From NCBI GenBank assembly GCA_007644065.1, contig VJWN01000026.1, positions 310,001-374,000 on the forward strand: a stretch of DNA of 64,000 nt, given 5' to 3'. This stretch comes from Margaritispora aquatica (lineage: Eukaryota > Ascomycota > Leotiomycetes > Helotiales > Discinellaceae). Every line of letters begins with the position of its first letter. The stretch's first letter is position 1. Shown here piece by piece: positions 45,722 through 58,890 of this stretch. The notes beneath the pieces were generated by a model that had not been told where the DNA came from, searched no databases, and saw only the letters and a program-made list of their open reading frames with translations. Both the position numbers and the translations under genes were made by a program.

Positions 45722-46646
45722 ATGGTAAGCAAAGCTTTTGTACTTCTGAGAAACTTCGTATTACTACAGAATTGTCCTCGAAAATCTGGGATTCGATGCC
45801 CAAGTCAATGTCTGGATACAAGCCGTCAAGTCACTTTCACGATTGCGCCCTCAATCTCGAACTTCTCAACATTTCATGGATTTACTGCAGATTCAGTGCT
45901 GCCACTTCCGCTGCGGAGGCCATCGAATATGAAGGACAATTAGGAATGGACCGTTGCTGATTGAAAATCTACAGGTCCGATACGCAGCAACCGAGATTTC
46001 GCCCACGAAGTCTGCCAGAGCTCGTGGAGCATATCTCCGTGTCTCTTTCAAGAACACCCGTGAAACCGCACAGGCTATCAACGGATGGAAGCTGCAGCGC
46101 GCCATTAAGTTCCTCGAGAATGTTCAGGAGCACAAGGAGGCTGTCCCAATGAGACGTTATGCTGGTGGAACTGGACGTGCAGCACAGGGTACGAAAATCT
46201 ATGGTTTTAGGAGAGAGTATGCAATGTTGACGGAGAACTACAGGCAAGCAATTCGGTGTTTCCCGCGCAAGATGGCCAGTCAAGTCCGCCGAGTTCCTCC
46301 TCGGTCTCCTCAAGAACGCTGAGGCCAACGCCGATACTAAGGGTCTGGATACTGGAAACCTTGTTGTGAAGCACATTCAAGTCAACCAAGCACCAAAGCA
46401 ACGTCGCCGAACATACCGTGCTCACGGTCGTGTAAGTTCCCATATTCGACGTTGAGGGCCCTTTTCCGAAGGCTAATACCAATCTAGATCAACCCATACA
46501 TGTCGAACCCATGCCACATCGAATTGATCTTGACTGAGGGAGAGGAGGTTGTTCAGAAGTCGGAGGCCGTTGTTGGACGTGAGGATGCTCACTTGAGCTC
46601 GAGACAGCGTGGTGTCCGTCAACGTCGTGCTATCACCTCTGCATAG
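45722..46646 (+). CDS. rpl17: 60S ribosomal protein L17 (uL22)
   Basis: This large-subunit protein lines the nascent peptide exit tunnel. Exons are 45722-45724, 45975-46188, 46244-46431 and 46488-46646, giving 187 residues. The first exon is the ATG alone, followed by a 250-nt intron and [18 protein letters not shown]. This start was chosen because it restores the universal MVRYA N-terminus. Conserved blocks include [51 protein letters not shown] and [21 protein letters not shown]. All junctions are in frame. The first intron was checked by eye for C/D snoRNA boxes and none was convincing. Confidence 0.97.
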
Positions 46647-49600
46647 ACAATTTTTTTCACTGGTTTGGGCATGGGATGATTACGGGTTTGCTGCATGGCC
46701 TGTGGGGAAGATTGAAGCGGCTCTTCAATGGACGGGCTTGTACTTTGGGAGTATTTAGCTGGTCAACCTTGCATCAAAAACGAATGATTCATCAAAGTAC
46801 TCGGTGGCATTCAGACGGGGTGATGAGGGTGTATGGCGGTGATTTGGATCAACTTGGATGGTTGTGATTCGCCGTGGCTGCTCTAGATCTCCTTAATGCA
46901 GAGCTGTCTCAGGACCTGCCTGAATGGCAAGATACCCATTGAACCTGTACCTATCCCAACATTCAGTTGTTTGACATGGAACTACTGGAGGCGAGTGCCT
47001 TTCTTTGTAACCAGTCCAGCCATTTGATACGAGCCTCCTTGAATCACTTTCTTGCCCTGGAGTAGTGATAAACATACCATGGCTGTCCTAGGTAGATATC
47101 CAAGTGCTCTCCATGGTTCACAGATACATTCTCAAACTTCAATTTCTTTTTCAACTCCGAGACATCTAGACTTACTCCTCTTCTAGTGGGATCATCAGTC
47201 TCCGACGAGGCTGCCTGAGCTCATGATAGTCAAAGACGGAAGTGCTACAGAATAGATTGAGAATCTGTCTATAAATGTGCTCAAAAATCATACGCATTGA
47301 AAAGATAGAAAGAAAAGATGCTTTGGGAGGTTTCCTTAAAATATCTGTAAACTTAGACACATGTGCATCAACTAACTTTGGCTTTGACGAAGAATTTGGG
47401 CTGACTCTCAGGCTGCATCTCATCAGTCTACAAGGCACATCTTTCGCATTCTAAGTAGCAATAACAATCTTTACTAAGTCCATGGAATTGAATTCGGTAG
47501 CTTTCACCAAATAGGCAATTGAGTTATTACATGCACTTATAGTCCGCTCTTTGCCAGTTGATTGATGATCCAATGGATATATAAGTTGACTGTCAATTTG
47601 TTCTACTTATCCTTGAAGGAACCATAAAATCTTGCTACCTGTACCTAATGCTGCAAGTAGCACATTCTTATCAGTACATGCACGAGCAGCTTATTTTGTG
47701 CCTCAGATTTCAATTACAGGCTTAATTTTCTCATTATGATGCCGATCAAGCACAGCCAGTCTGAGGAGAATTCTAATGAACTAAGATTGGATAAATTCAC
47801 TCGCAGAACTTGTGGGCGAGAAAAGCGGTTGGCTTCCTTTTCAGATAATGGTGCTTGCTTAGCAGAAACGTGTAATATCACGCAAGTGATGGATACCTAC
47901 CGATATGCGTGTGCACTTGCATCGTCCCATCACTTTCTTGATACTTGTTGACTGGTGTGACGACTCCACAGAATCCAATAGGTATTGCTTCATGCCCTCA
48001 TCCTTTACAACCTTCAAATATCAACTGAATCACAATGTTTCTGCTGCATAATGCATTGGATGCAAACTTACAGACCACTTGCTCCAACCAGGACAGTGAG
48101 ATAACTGACTGATCACGAGAACGATTATAGGTCCATCGATAGCACGTTCTCAGTCAATGGGCCCATATTGCAGCGTTGCATGGACAAATGTGGTTCCCGA
48201 CGCCAGAGAACGAGTCAGAAGTGTCACTGGCTATCTGCCACTTGAAAACATTTCCCACTCGGCTCCAACGCCAGCTTCACAACAGAACCAATTACTGAGC
48301 AAGTATGGCAGCCGTCAAGCAAATCTCACATGTTGGTGGAATACGGTCCGAACCTTTCGACCTCAAGAGGTCTCATTCCACTCATGGTGTTCGACCCTGA
48401 TACTCCCATCAAAAGAGCAAAGATCACATCATCTGAAAGTATAGACGGCCTATCTCCTCTACTTGTTCTTCTCAAGAATATGATACCTAGTTCCCTGCTA
48501 TCTCTACCTCATCTGAGCATGCATGTCGTACGACCAGGGAAATCTATCGCTTATGCAAAACTGCAATAGCCCAATTGCATCTTCAAAGTGGCCACGAAGA
48601 ACGTTATTGCTTTTCGCACGCTTTGACTGAGCCATTATGCGATGAGTACTGCTGCTATTGACACATCCAAAGCATAGGATGTTTATCAGATTGCTGCAGA
48701 GGCATGGAATCCCTAGTTTCGATCTTGACGAATAAATAGAGGTACTTAACCGTCACGAGCTTTCAGCTTGCGCTCAGACATAAAACAAACGATTGTGCTG
48801 CATGCTTGATATTGGAATCAACAAACTTGACAGATAAGTAGCAGGCTCGGTCATCCAGTTCCGTAGAACCGATGGCGAGTTTTCCGAACTCATGGTCATG
48901 GTTGTGAGAACCTGGCAGCCACCCTTTAGTGCTGCCATCAATGAAGCCTGATCAGTGGGTTCTCGTCTTACACCAACCCCGCGTGCCATGATCCTGGCAT
49001 TCCAGAACACGATATTTGCATGGCCTCTGTATCTGGCAGATACATCAAAGCAGACTTGCTTATTTTTCCTTTCTCCTAACCCATCATGCCGATATGCTTT
49101 TTCTATCTACCACTTATACATTTCCTTTCTTTTACAACGGTTCGAGCGGCTGAGGCAAACCAAACTTACCCGCAGCTAATGTACGATAATGGAGCGAGTA
49201 TAGGGAGGGCGAGGAAGAAGTGATGTCAAACACAGAAGAAATCATGGTTTCGAACTTTGGAAACAAGTGCTGGTACTTACTCCGTACGGATACTTCTCTT
49301 ACGCAGCCTCACATAAGCGCAATTCTATGGTTCAATCATCACTAAATGGAGAAGGCTTCTTGCAACCAAAATGAGTTGGATATAGATGGGATTCATGCAT
49401 AACTGGTCTGCTTTGGGAAATCCTCCCTCAGCTCAGCTAGGGTACAGTACATGCAAGAAGGTGGAAACGGTGGTGGCCAAAAGTGGAAGCCTTGGAAAAG
49501 CTCTTTCGACCAAACTTCTTTATCGTACGGGTACGAATGGCATCATCTAGTGTACGGTTACGATATGAGGTGAGAAGCCTAGGCTCACTATTCATTTATT

Positions 49601-52600
49601 CGTGTGCTATGATAATAGAGTTTGATATAGGAGGACCCGCTTTTAACCACCACTCGCTTCAGCCATAAGCTTGGTCTGAACTTGAAACATGAAACAAAAG
49701 ACCACCCAAGAATTTTGGGCTTAGCGTGGGCGGCAAATCGATTGCGTGGACGAAAAGACATGCCCGCATGCGCCTCTACCCAACGCTCGCTATCAGACTC
49801 CGCTGGGAGCCGGTAGACGCGTATCATGAGTCACATGTTGCTCACGACTGTCCTGAACTTTCCAGGTTTGCATGCGAAGGAATGCTGTGAGTCTTCCTGT
49901 GACGGTGAAGAGCTGCCACCCGGCGGGTATCCGCGTTTGAATGGGTACTGAAGGCTCTTCGGCGTCAACTGACGGTGTAGGGTTCTCTCTCGGGTTCAGC
50001 TCGTCATCGCCTATTCACGGTCACAGGGCAGGAATATCAGATATGTTAATGATAAGGACACTCGTGATGCCGATACAGGGCAGGAGGAGTACAGGGCCGA
50101 TGATGGAATCTCCATGGCTGGATTTACGACGGTGTGGTTCGAGAGGAGTGACATTGGCAATGACACAAGCAGGTCAAGCAGTACAGCAGCCTGCTTGTCC
50201 CCTCGTCCCAAAAGGACCACGAGAGTTTCTGTCTTCCCCCTGGTTACGGTATTGTTACGCAGTGAAAGCATGGGAAGGTTCTGGATCGCCACTAGAACAC
50301 TTTGAGGCATCCTGTTGCATCTCAACCACTGGATTGAATATCCCCAGAGTCGTGGCTTGATAAATGTCCGAGAGCTTGAGAGACAGCTCGGAAAACCCTC
50401 TTGAGATGAAGATTCGCACAGACGGAAACGCGCACTTCGAAAGTATGTGTTCACTTAGCTAGGTAACTTCGGAATCATGATCATAGCAATGTCATCCCAG
50501 TCTCCGGGAGATTTACCAAACCATGATGCCTTTGAGATCTCGGATCATCAACCTTGAAAAGATCGCCACGGACGCCCCGAGTCGCCGTGCTTTGAGATCT
50601 AAATATACACTGGACAGCCTGAATTATCAGGCAAAACATGAGGCGAAGTTAGCATTTTTGTCTCGTCGACCTCCGATCAGCCTTGACAACACACCGCACT
50701 TGCCACGATGTCTACTCAACTGCGTAATCGCCTTGCGGTCTGCTTGGGAGGCGTGAAGATGCGACAACGATCATGCCCGAAGCAAGTTCATATCGATATT
50801 GTGACTCTGGTGACTCTGGTGACTTGAGTGGTGAGCTTTTCTCAATTATGACCGTTTGGTTAGTGTTTCGCCTGGGCCTTTCGACATCCGTATCCGTACA
50901 GTACCAAGGTGCGAAAAGGTGAGGCCTACCAGCCACAGCTATCCATTCTTTGATCCCAGTCTAGCTTTTCGGCCTCTCCGCCAATTGAACGTCAGAAGAC
51001 CTCTAGTTCCAAGTCTTCAAGCCAACCTCAATCCAACCTTTTGACGAATGGCATCTTCAAAGTGCGATATCTTCTCACCTGACTACGAACTAGCCAGCCA
51101 TTTTCCTAGGATACCACCATTCTCACATGCCATCGACAGGTTCGCAAGCATTCTTAATATCATCAATGCTCAAGGCACGGAAATCCCTTCATGATTGCGG
51201 GCCGCACAAGCTTCGAGCCTTGATGGATTGAAGAGACTTAGGACCAACGACGACGAGCTTCCTGGTTGGCCTACCCCGGGTCATAGTCAGGAGAGACCTG
51301 AAGCTATACATGCAGGAGTATCTACTTGTAGTATCGAGGGGAAGTTTTTGGGTCCAGTACCTGACCCTATCTGACTCAGAAATCAAAGGTTTGCAACACT
51401 GGTACCATTCAGGAAGATGCATGATATGGGGAGCTTCCTGAGGGGTCCTTCAAGGAGAAGACGATCAAGTATGCAACAACTGCAAGATATGGATGTGTTT
51501 CACATCCCTTAACATATGGTGATGGGTCATATTATTGATGACACCTGCATGGCAGTCCGCATACAGCACACATTCCCTCCTCTGATCTCTGCAGCAGTCT
51601 GCCACCATGCAAGTCATGTATGGCGAGCACAGTGATGGAAACCAAGAGACGACATTGAGTGTTCTAGCCGGCATCGCTTTAACTCTCCCTCATTTGGCGT
51701 TCTTGACCAACTGGGAAAGACAGCGGCATCGCACATCTTTGCAGGGCAACAGTGACATGATCATTAAACACTAGAATCAGTCTCATCTTCTACTGCTTGC
51801 TGAATTAGGAAAGCAAATTCCATGAACCTCTCCTACGGGTTCTGACTGGGAGTAACAGTTCTACATGTAATTTCAGACTTCCCACCAGATGCGGCTGATG
51901 GCGTCCAAGTCTGCGAATGATGTTTCCTGGGACTCTTGGAGGGAATTATAGCCGGCATAAGCGCAACGATCATCTCAGACCTCTGTTTCTCTGCATTTCG
52001 GAGTGCCCTTGATATGCATGAACGAACCGGGCTCGGGGTCTTAGGCATGTTAATACATGGATCATGGAATCATTAGGAGAGACGAAAAAGCCGGCAAAGG
52101 AAGTTCAGTTTTCAGACTACAGAGAGGCACAGATACACTTGCGGCACTGATGTAGGTAAAAAAAACATAAGGTATGGTGGTGGCCTGCTCACACATGCAC
52201 TGCGAGACCACCTGCAACCTGCATATGCACCCTTCAGCCGGGGGGGAAAAGAGGGTTTTGTTCTTCTCTGAGGATAGTTGTGGCAGTGCTGCATCTGCAT
52301 CGCAAAAAATCTCTAGCGAGGGCTCAAGGCTAATCCAACGCTTCTACCACCACCCACCTACGGAGTGAGTAGTACCACGACCCCACCCTGCTCCACTCTG
52401 AGCAATGCTATATGGGCTTGCGATTTTCTTGTTAATTCTTACCTTTTCTCCTCACGTCGACTTACTCGACCCTTTCAGGCGCAATTCAAATTCCCTATTC
52501 CAGGGCCGCCAGTAGAACATCCTCTTATTCGTCATTTATTCTTTTGTTATTCTGTGCTTCCCAATTTTTGTTCCCTCTCTCACATATTAACCCGTCCTCG

Positions 52601-52683
52601 CCCGATTATATTCTCGCGTCTATTTAGTTGTTCGATACCCAGTTCAGTCCCGCTTGTCATATCTCTACCGAAAAGTTTCAACC
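46647..52683. other. 6-kb gene-free region
   Basis: No frame in either strand resembles a gene. The longest open stretches (about 110-150 codons near 49940-50450) overlap on both strands and have no recognisable domain or intron signals. No tandem or inverted repeats stand out. The last 300 bp before 52684 are pyrimidine-rich and fit a fungal leader. Decayed mobile DNA is possible but I cannot show it. Confidence 0.5.
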
Positions 52684-53858
52684 ATGCCTCCTCAACTATT
52701 ACCAGCCTCGGCAGCAGCCTTTGCCCCAAGAGCGAGCTCAGTCAATGTTGTTCTTAGCTCTAAGGTAGAACCATGGTATGTCGCATTCTCATAAGTTCCT
52801 TTCCTCCTTGTGCGCGTTTTTCATCTGGAGATACCTCAAGTATTCGGACATCCCGGTAGAGCATGATGATCATGAGATACACTCTTGATGTAAACAATAT
52901 ATAAACTAACATTCAACCTAGGCTCACAGTTACTCTCAAGCGGATAAACAGGGTCAAGAGGCCATTGAACAGTGTCCCACAACACCAAAGATGCCTGACA
53001 GAACACTTGTCTTCACCCAATGCACTCTGGACCTTAACTTCAATAATGCTACCCAAAGCTCCCGAAGCTGAGCTGCGCAAAGATTCGAATCCTCTGATAG
53101 AAGCTCTCTTCAATTACCAGCTCATTCATGTCGAAGCTTATGTTGTGCACGTGGATATGGTATTGCGGAACGAGGTCGCATTCAAGCTCACACCTGACTC
53201 GATAGAGGCACTGATCGAATATCACAAGGACATTCACTGCGTCGACATCTCTGCCAATACATACAGCTGGTCAGAGAAGGAGCTGCAGGTCAAGAAGTTA
53301 CACGAGGAATTCATTCAAGCTATCAACAAGTTCGTTTACCGGACACATGTGTCTGCACTGGAAGGACTAGAGGAAGATGGAGCCGGTGAACTTCTCAATG
53401 GCAAGAGTGAGGAAGTCAAGACCAACATAATGGGACTTTTCCACCCACTTCTACCACCCCCACCACGGATCATCGATGTTGTTAGGCCACCACCTCTTTT
53501 GCCAAGCTCTCCAGCTGGAGCAAACTGGTGGTCGCAATCGATACTTCCAGCTTCCGTTCCAGCGCCGGTAGATTCCTGGAGGGTCATTCCATCGAGCCCG
53601 AGCACGACATCGTCTGTCGACTCAAACTCGTTGTGGGCCAGTATGGGACTCAGCGAGATCCAATTACCCTCGCCGACACCATCATTCAGCCAGCCATACT
53701 CTACAGCTGGTCTCTACTACTGCTCACCACCGGTCAGTGCTCCAATTGCAGCGCTTCCACTACCCAGCATGCTCGCGCAGCAATGTGGTGTAAGCCTGGG
53801 ATTCGGAGGATTCGGTCAGCCATGGGACCGCTATCAGGAGTATGCAACATCGATGTGA
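52684..53858 (+). CDS. Unrecognised two-exon protein, helical middle and Pro-rich C-terminus
   Basis: I do not recognise a family. Exons 52684-52775 and 52922-53858 (intron 146 nt, GTATGT donor, CAACCTAG acceptor, CTAAC branch-like site) give 342 residues. The join reads KVEP-W-LTVTLKRINRV in frame. The N-terminus MPPQLLPASAAAFAPR is Ala/Pro-rich. Residues of about 75-185 look structured and helical, with EALFNYQLIHVEAYVVHVDMVL, IEALIEYHKDIHCVD and KELQVKKLHEEFIQAINKFVY. From about residue 200 it becomes Pro/Ser-rich and Gly-rich, probably disordered, ending QPWDRYQEYATSM. No signal peptide or membrane helix is obvious. Long gene-free flanks on both sides give no functional hint. Confidence 0.65.
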
Positions 53859-55819
53859 CAACCAAGGCCCAGTACTTTCGCAAACTACTCTACTGCCCAC
53901 CAGGGCTACTAGCAAGGGCACCATCGATCATCTCCATAGCATCAGCAACTCTCCATCCGGCTCGGATACTCTGTTTACATAGAGCATCGGACGAACTTCA
54001 GCGGCATATGATACCACCTAATACCGGGGCATTACGGCGTTTCTTGCATACCAAACGGCGATTGAGCGACAATTTTCGGGAACACAGCACACCACTCTAC
54101 TTCCCTTGCTTTTTCATTTCCTTTTTTCTCGAGTACATAATGGATACTGAACTTCCCTATGTCACCTGGATCTCATTTTTAGCGAGCGTTTTTGATTTTG
54201 GGCCGGTTGTTTTTGCAGTTATCATACCCACGACCGCTAGCTCGGTTCATTTCCTTTCGCATTGGCAGGACCTGGTTGGGAAATAATCGGTGCATTTTTG
54301 TTTTCCTGGTCATCATATCATCATCAAAGTTACAAAGAAAGTACCCGAGAAGGGGAACACGCAGCAATGCAGGACTCGGCGCGGCAGGATACACTTTTTT
54401 GTTTTACACACAAAGAGACAGTGTTGGGTTGGGGGAATATTGGATATTCCGTCCTTTCGTTTCGTCTCCTGGTCATTTGTATTTTCCTTCGCTCTTTCAC
54501 GACTTTTCATGATCATCACTTCACGACACGATTTTTACCACGAACACCTTCACCCACGGCCGAAGGGACGGCTTGATGTCTTCTTTCACACGGATTGTGG
54601 GGATTTGTTTTCGGGTCAATATGCGTCATGAATGGGATGGATTGGGAATGGGATCGGAATCAGGATGGGATATTAGGCCGGGCTGGGATCTGCGTGCGGA
54701 TTTTACCAGATTGCATGCTTGCATGCTGGCGACGAAGGACTCTTCCAATGGGTGTGATTTTAATATCACACCCTTCCATCACAATACAGATGTGCGGAGC
54801 TCTCCCGCTTGATGCGGCATCTCCGTCGTCAAAATTGCCTGTTTCGATGGCTACCCATGAATCACCCACCTCTCTTTCTCGATAGAACTCAATCCTCACA
54901 CCACCATCGCACCAGCTCGACTTCAGAAATCGTCCCGCTAGACGGGCAGTATGGACTCCGAGTTGGGCATGGGATGTTGGGATCGTTCGGTCGAGGGACG
55001 GAGGGTGGATTGTAGGAGCTGGAGGAATGGGCTGCAGCTGCATCTCACTGCATTCTCATGCGCTACTTTACTTTGCTTGGCTAGTGGTTGATTCCTTCTA
55101 GAGGAGGATCGATTGTGTAAGCGAGCGATGGATTTAGCGCCACTGAGTGAAGTTTAACTTGCTGTGCAAGGAAGACATGAGATGGACGCTGGGCGTCAAA
55201 CTTCACCCTTTGGACTGTACTGGTTACGAGATGGAAGGTGGAGTGCAGGATTATTTTAGTACCTACTTAAAACAGTAATTGAATGCACTTCAAACAAATA
55301 ACTTGAGTCTACTACTTGTGTCATCCACATTTCCGTGTTGTGATTCCACCCAAACATTTTCTCGTTGTTGCCTAGGCGTTTCGTGGCACTATGTACGAAT
55401 TGACACCGGATGTATTCACGTAGCTGAATCATCTACACAACTAGGACGCTGCCTACAAAACACACCGAAGACTAGAAAGGGTTTGTCCAACTACAGTCAG
55501 ATCAATGCTTACAGTACTTGGTGAATGTGAATGTGAATGTGGTTGGTTCACTCGGCAAGATTCTCGCTTCTGGTTGGGCAACTTTACGATCCTACCTATA
55601 GCTCGAATAGGTGGCTAGGGCTGAGAAGAGAAAGACCTGGCTTTTTTTTCTCCTTCACTTTCTCTTCTCTTGAGCCGTAGGGGCAGGAATTTGCCACTTG
55701 ATCTTTGATCCAAGTGGTGAGCGAGTGAATCATTGAATCTGCCTCGCTTCCCGTATGTTTACTGGACTTTTCCTGATGCTGCGTTAGGCGAGTGCGTGCG
55801 TGTTGGTTTTGGGAATGTA

Positions 55820-55820
<1 letters not shown>

Positions 55821-55850
<30 letters not shown>
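55821..55850. repeat. (GT)n microsatellite
   Basis: About 14 uninterrupted GT units followed by GT-rich imperfect sequence (CATGTGAGTGTGAGTG). A second short GT run lies near 55900-55912. Confidence 0.95.
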
Positions 55851-57949
55851 ATGTGAGTGTGAGTGTTTTCGCCACCACAAAATATCGTGGCGTTTGCTGG
55901 TGTGTGTGTGTGGTGCGTGCTACGGTGGTCTGTGGTGAGTGAGGAGGCTTTTGGGGGCTTTTGGGTCGGTGCTGCTGGGTGCAGGGCTGGCGGTTTGATT
56001 CGGTGTTCGTGTTCGTTGTGGGTGGAGAGAGGGAAAGAGTTATGTGTTTCAGACTTTCGAGCTGTCGTTCAGCAGGAAAGAAAAGAGGTGAGACATTCGG
56101 ATCGGAGGGAGCTGAGCCGAGCTTTGAGCTAGGGAAATACAACACCTCATTTTTTTCTCTCTCTCCGTTTGATGTGATGAGTCTTTTTGTGTCCACTTTC
56201 GAATGGATGCGTCGAGAAAGAGGGTGCTATGGGAGGACGTAGGATATACGGTCGTGATATGGACATCTTGTGTAGTAGATGTTTCAAGCTCACTATCCAC
56301 GCCTTCTCGCCTATACGGTACTGATTTTAACAATATAAGGTATGTTTCGCTAATCGTTTCCATATCCGACTCCCTTTCTCTCGGGTCTCTTGTTTTCAAA
56401 TTGAATATTTCTTGGTAGCCAACTAGGTAGGTGAACCGTCTTGCAAAGCACGAGGTCGAGTCAAGGTAACCAGCCGGCTTGAGCTCATGATCGTTGCAAT
56501 TTTCAAATGTCTCTCCCCAATTGTCTGGACTGCCACACACAAAAACCATTGCCCTACCCTGGCCCAGTGGGAAGATCTCCCTTTTGCTTGTACCTCTCGT
56601 ACCTGCTTGTACTTGTGGTCAAATCTTGTGGTTTTGTCGAAAGTCGTGTTCTGCGTTCTGATTGGTCAAGCGAGGAAGTTGGCTTCAGCTGGGAACTTGG
56701 TACCTGAGTTTCCACCCTTTTTTATGAGGAAATGTTGGCATTGGCGAATCAGATGCTTGGATTGCGCTTTTTTCTTCCCTTTCGTCAAAGATCAAGAATG
56801 GAATGAGACCATAAGAGCAGGAAATTGGTGGAAGTTGTGTTGGTGCTTGTGTGCAGGTTCTCCTGAGCTGGGATTTTGGATTCTGTGGAGTGGTGCTTGT
56901 CGCTTGGGGGGGGGCTGGAAAGGAGACGGAAAAGTTCTCGGAGTGTGAATTCAAGTGGTGATTTGTTGGTGCTTTGGTTTGGGGTTTGGTTCCTGGATCA
57001 TAGTTCCTAGGACCTGAGTGCGTCTGTTTTGCTTCTGCGCTGGTTCATCAGCCCTATGCTAGGTGCTGCCATGAGTGAGTTCAAGCGAACTACTGTTCGG
57101 TTGTCTTGATTTGAAAAAAGAATTCCCTCCCGTTCTCGAGTACCTCCGAGCTGAGGTACATGCACCATCCTTGTACTGAGATATCACTTCGCATTCCCTG
57201 TATCTGATGGAGGATGACGATGGGAGCTGAGATGAAATGAGATGCGCTGGTGTCTCGAATGATGGTGACCTGGGTTCGGGTCTGTGGCGAACGGGGAGAT
57301 CGTCGCTCATGGGCTATGGATGGAAATTGGTGATTTCGTTTCATGGTGGGAGAGACATCTTGGTGGCGTGATGAGATGGGGTGGTATTGAGGTGGCTGGA
57401 GTTGGTTCAATATCATTTTAATTTTTAGGTTTTAGGGTATGACTTACGGTGGAGGATAGGGAGTAGAAGTCTGAATGTTTGTTTGTTTGGTACGCGCTGA
57501 CAGGATATCATAGGTTGATTTTCTTCTTTAGGAGAAACTTATCCTAAGGTCGGTCAAGTCTTGCTTGGCCTGTAATTTGAGATTACTATTGCCTCCGCTC
57601 GCTGAGGTTAGGGATAGCATGAGACAGGAAAGGCATTGAGCTGGAACTTGGAACTCAAGAAGCTTGGGTATCCTCTTATAAGAGTAAGTCAATTCCTCGC
57701 AAAAAGGGAGCCCTCCATGTAGCATGCTGCAAGCGAGAATTGCCATTTCCCCCCAAGATGTTTGTTATCTCTCAAAGTGTGCAACCAAAAGACACATTGA
57801 GGGAACAACCAAGACTTGAAGCAGCGTGCATTTATCAAATACTAGGCAGAAACGAAAGAGCTCATGATTAAGAGAGTGCTGACAGAGTTGCTACAAGCGC
57901 TTCTTTATCATCGAGGAAGGTGGATGGTTTCCTATGAATTGACTTTCAG

Positions 57950-58890
57950 AGCACTTCTATGGAGTACTTCCCACACCCAAACCAAAGCTGCCCTGTTTTG
58001 TCCCACAATACATTGGTACCTGAGCCGTTATCTTTCAGGAACAGAACACTTGGATGATCATCTCGGCCACCCTTAAAAAGTGTGCTAACGATCATGATCG
58101 GAATCAAGTAAAACCACCCAAATTCGAAAATCTGGTATTTTAAGTACGTATCCAAGAGAGCATCATGATCGACACACAAGTAAACAATATTGCAAGCTTC
58201 AGGATAACCCCTCCCACGACCCCTCTTGCAAGACAAATCAGTCTCTCCGCCGATGCACCATTGCTGTGACACCGCATTCGCTTAGCTCTGAATGCGATGT
58301 CCAAGAACATCACGACTGTACAACTCACATGGCAGACCATCGCAAAAGCCATGATCATGGCCCAAACAACCTTAACAGCATCTCCAACCTCGGCACCACA
58401 ACCGTCACGATCGCATTCTTATCGTCAATGGTGGGGTATCGCGCTGCAGCTCATCCGGCAGTTGTGATGAATTAGGCTAACATCATCCGTGCCAACCTTC
58501 TTGCCCCCCCTTGTCCGTTGAAATCCAGAACCTCGTGACGACATTTTGAACATCACTTTCCATCCAAGTTCTGCTCAGGAACAACCAAGTTAAATCTAAA
58601 CGACGAATTGGAAATCAGGTCCTCGTTTCTCCATCCACACCAGTCCCTCGCCTCCAAGGTCCCAAGACCGATCAAAATGCTTTGCATGACTGATTTGGGC
58701 AAGTAAGAGGTTCAGGAAGGTGAGGTTGCTCCATAGAATGATTCTATGAGGTAAGAAGAGACCATAGAGAGACCACCACACCTCTATATCTCGTGTGAGG
58801 TATCGATAAGATGTCGAGATATCGCGGCGATGCTTCCTAAAGTCGCCAGGTGTCACGAAATGTTCAAGATAATTCGGTTAGCTAGTCTTG
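57950..58890 (-). pseudogene. Possible decayed membrane-protein gene
   Basis: Three adjacent minus-strand stretches read like parts of one protein but lie in different frames with stops between them. The first (58596 to about 58877) has no usable ATG; it includes RDIEVWWSLYGLFLPHRI and LGGEGLVWMEKRGPDFQ. The second (58140-58358, open above to about 58410) has two hydrophobic helices around VKVVWAMIMAFAMVCHVSC and VILKLAILFTCVSIMMLSW. The third (57946 to about 58160) gives FEFGWFYLIPIMIVSTLF and a polar tail. The order and strand match, and the shift between the second and third occurs within a few bases. I do not recognise the family. Chance hydrophobic frames cannot be excluded. Confidence 0.3.

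Noticed and set aside
45236..45974. Intron-encoded snoRNA in the RPS18 or RPL17 first introns
   Set aside because: No TGATGA-type C box paired with a well-placed CTGA D box was found in either intron on the transcribed strand.
49941..50454. Overlapping open frames on both strands near 50 kb
   Set aside because: Open frames exist on both strands and in several phases, which is expected of locally stop-poor sequence; no family resemblance or splice signals.
53528..54286. 252-codon plus-strand frame overlapping the end of the gene at 52684
   Set aside because: It begins with a non-ATG codon inside another coding frame and its composition is unlike a folded protein; no intron signal joins it to the upstream exon.
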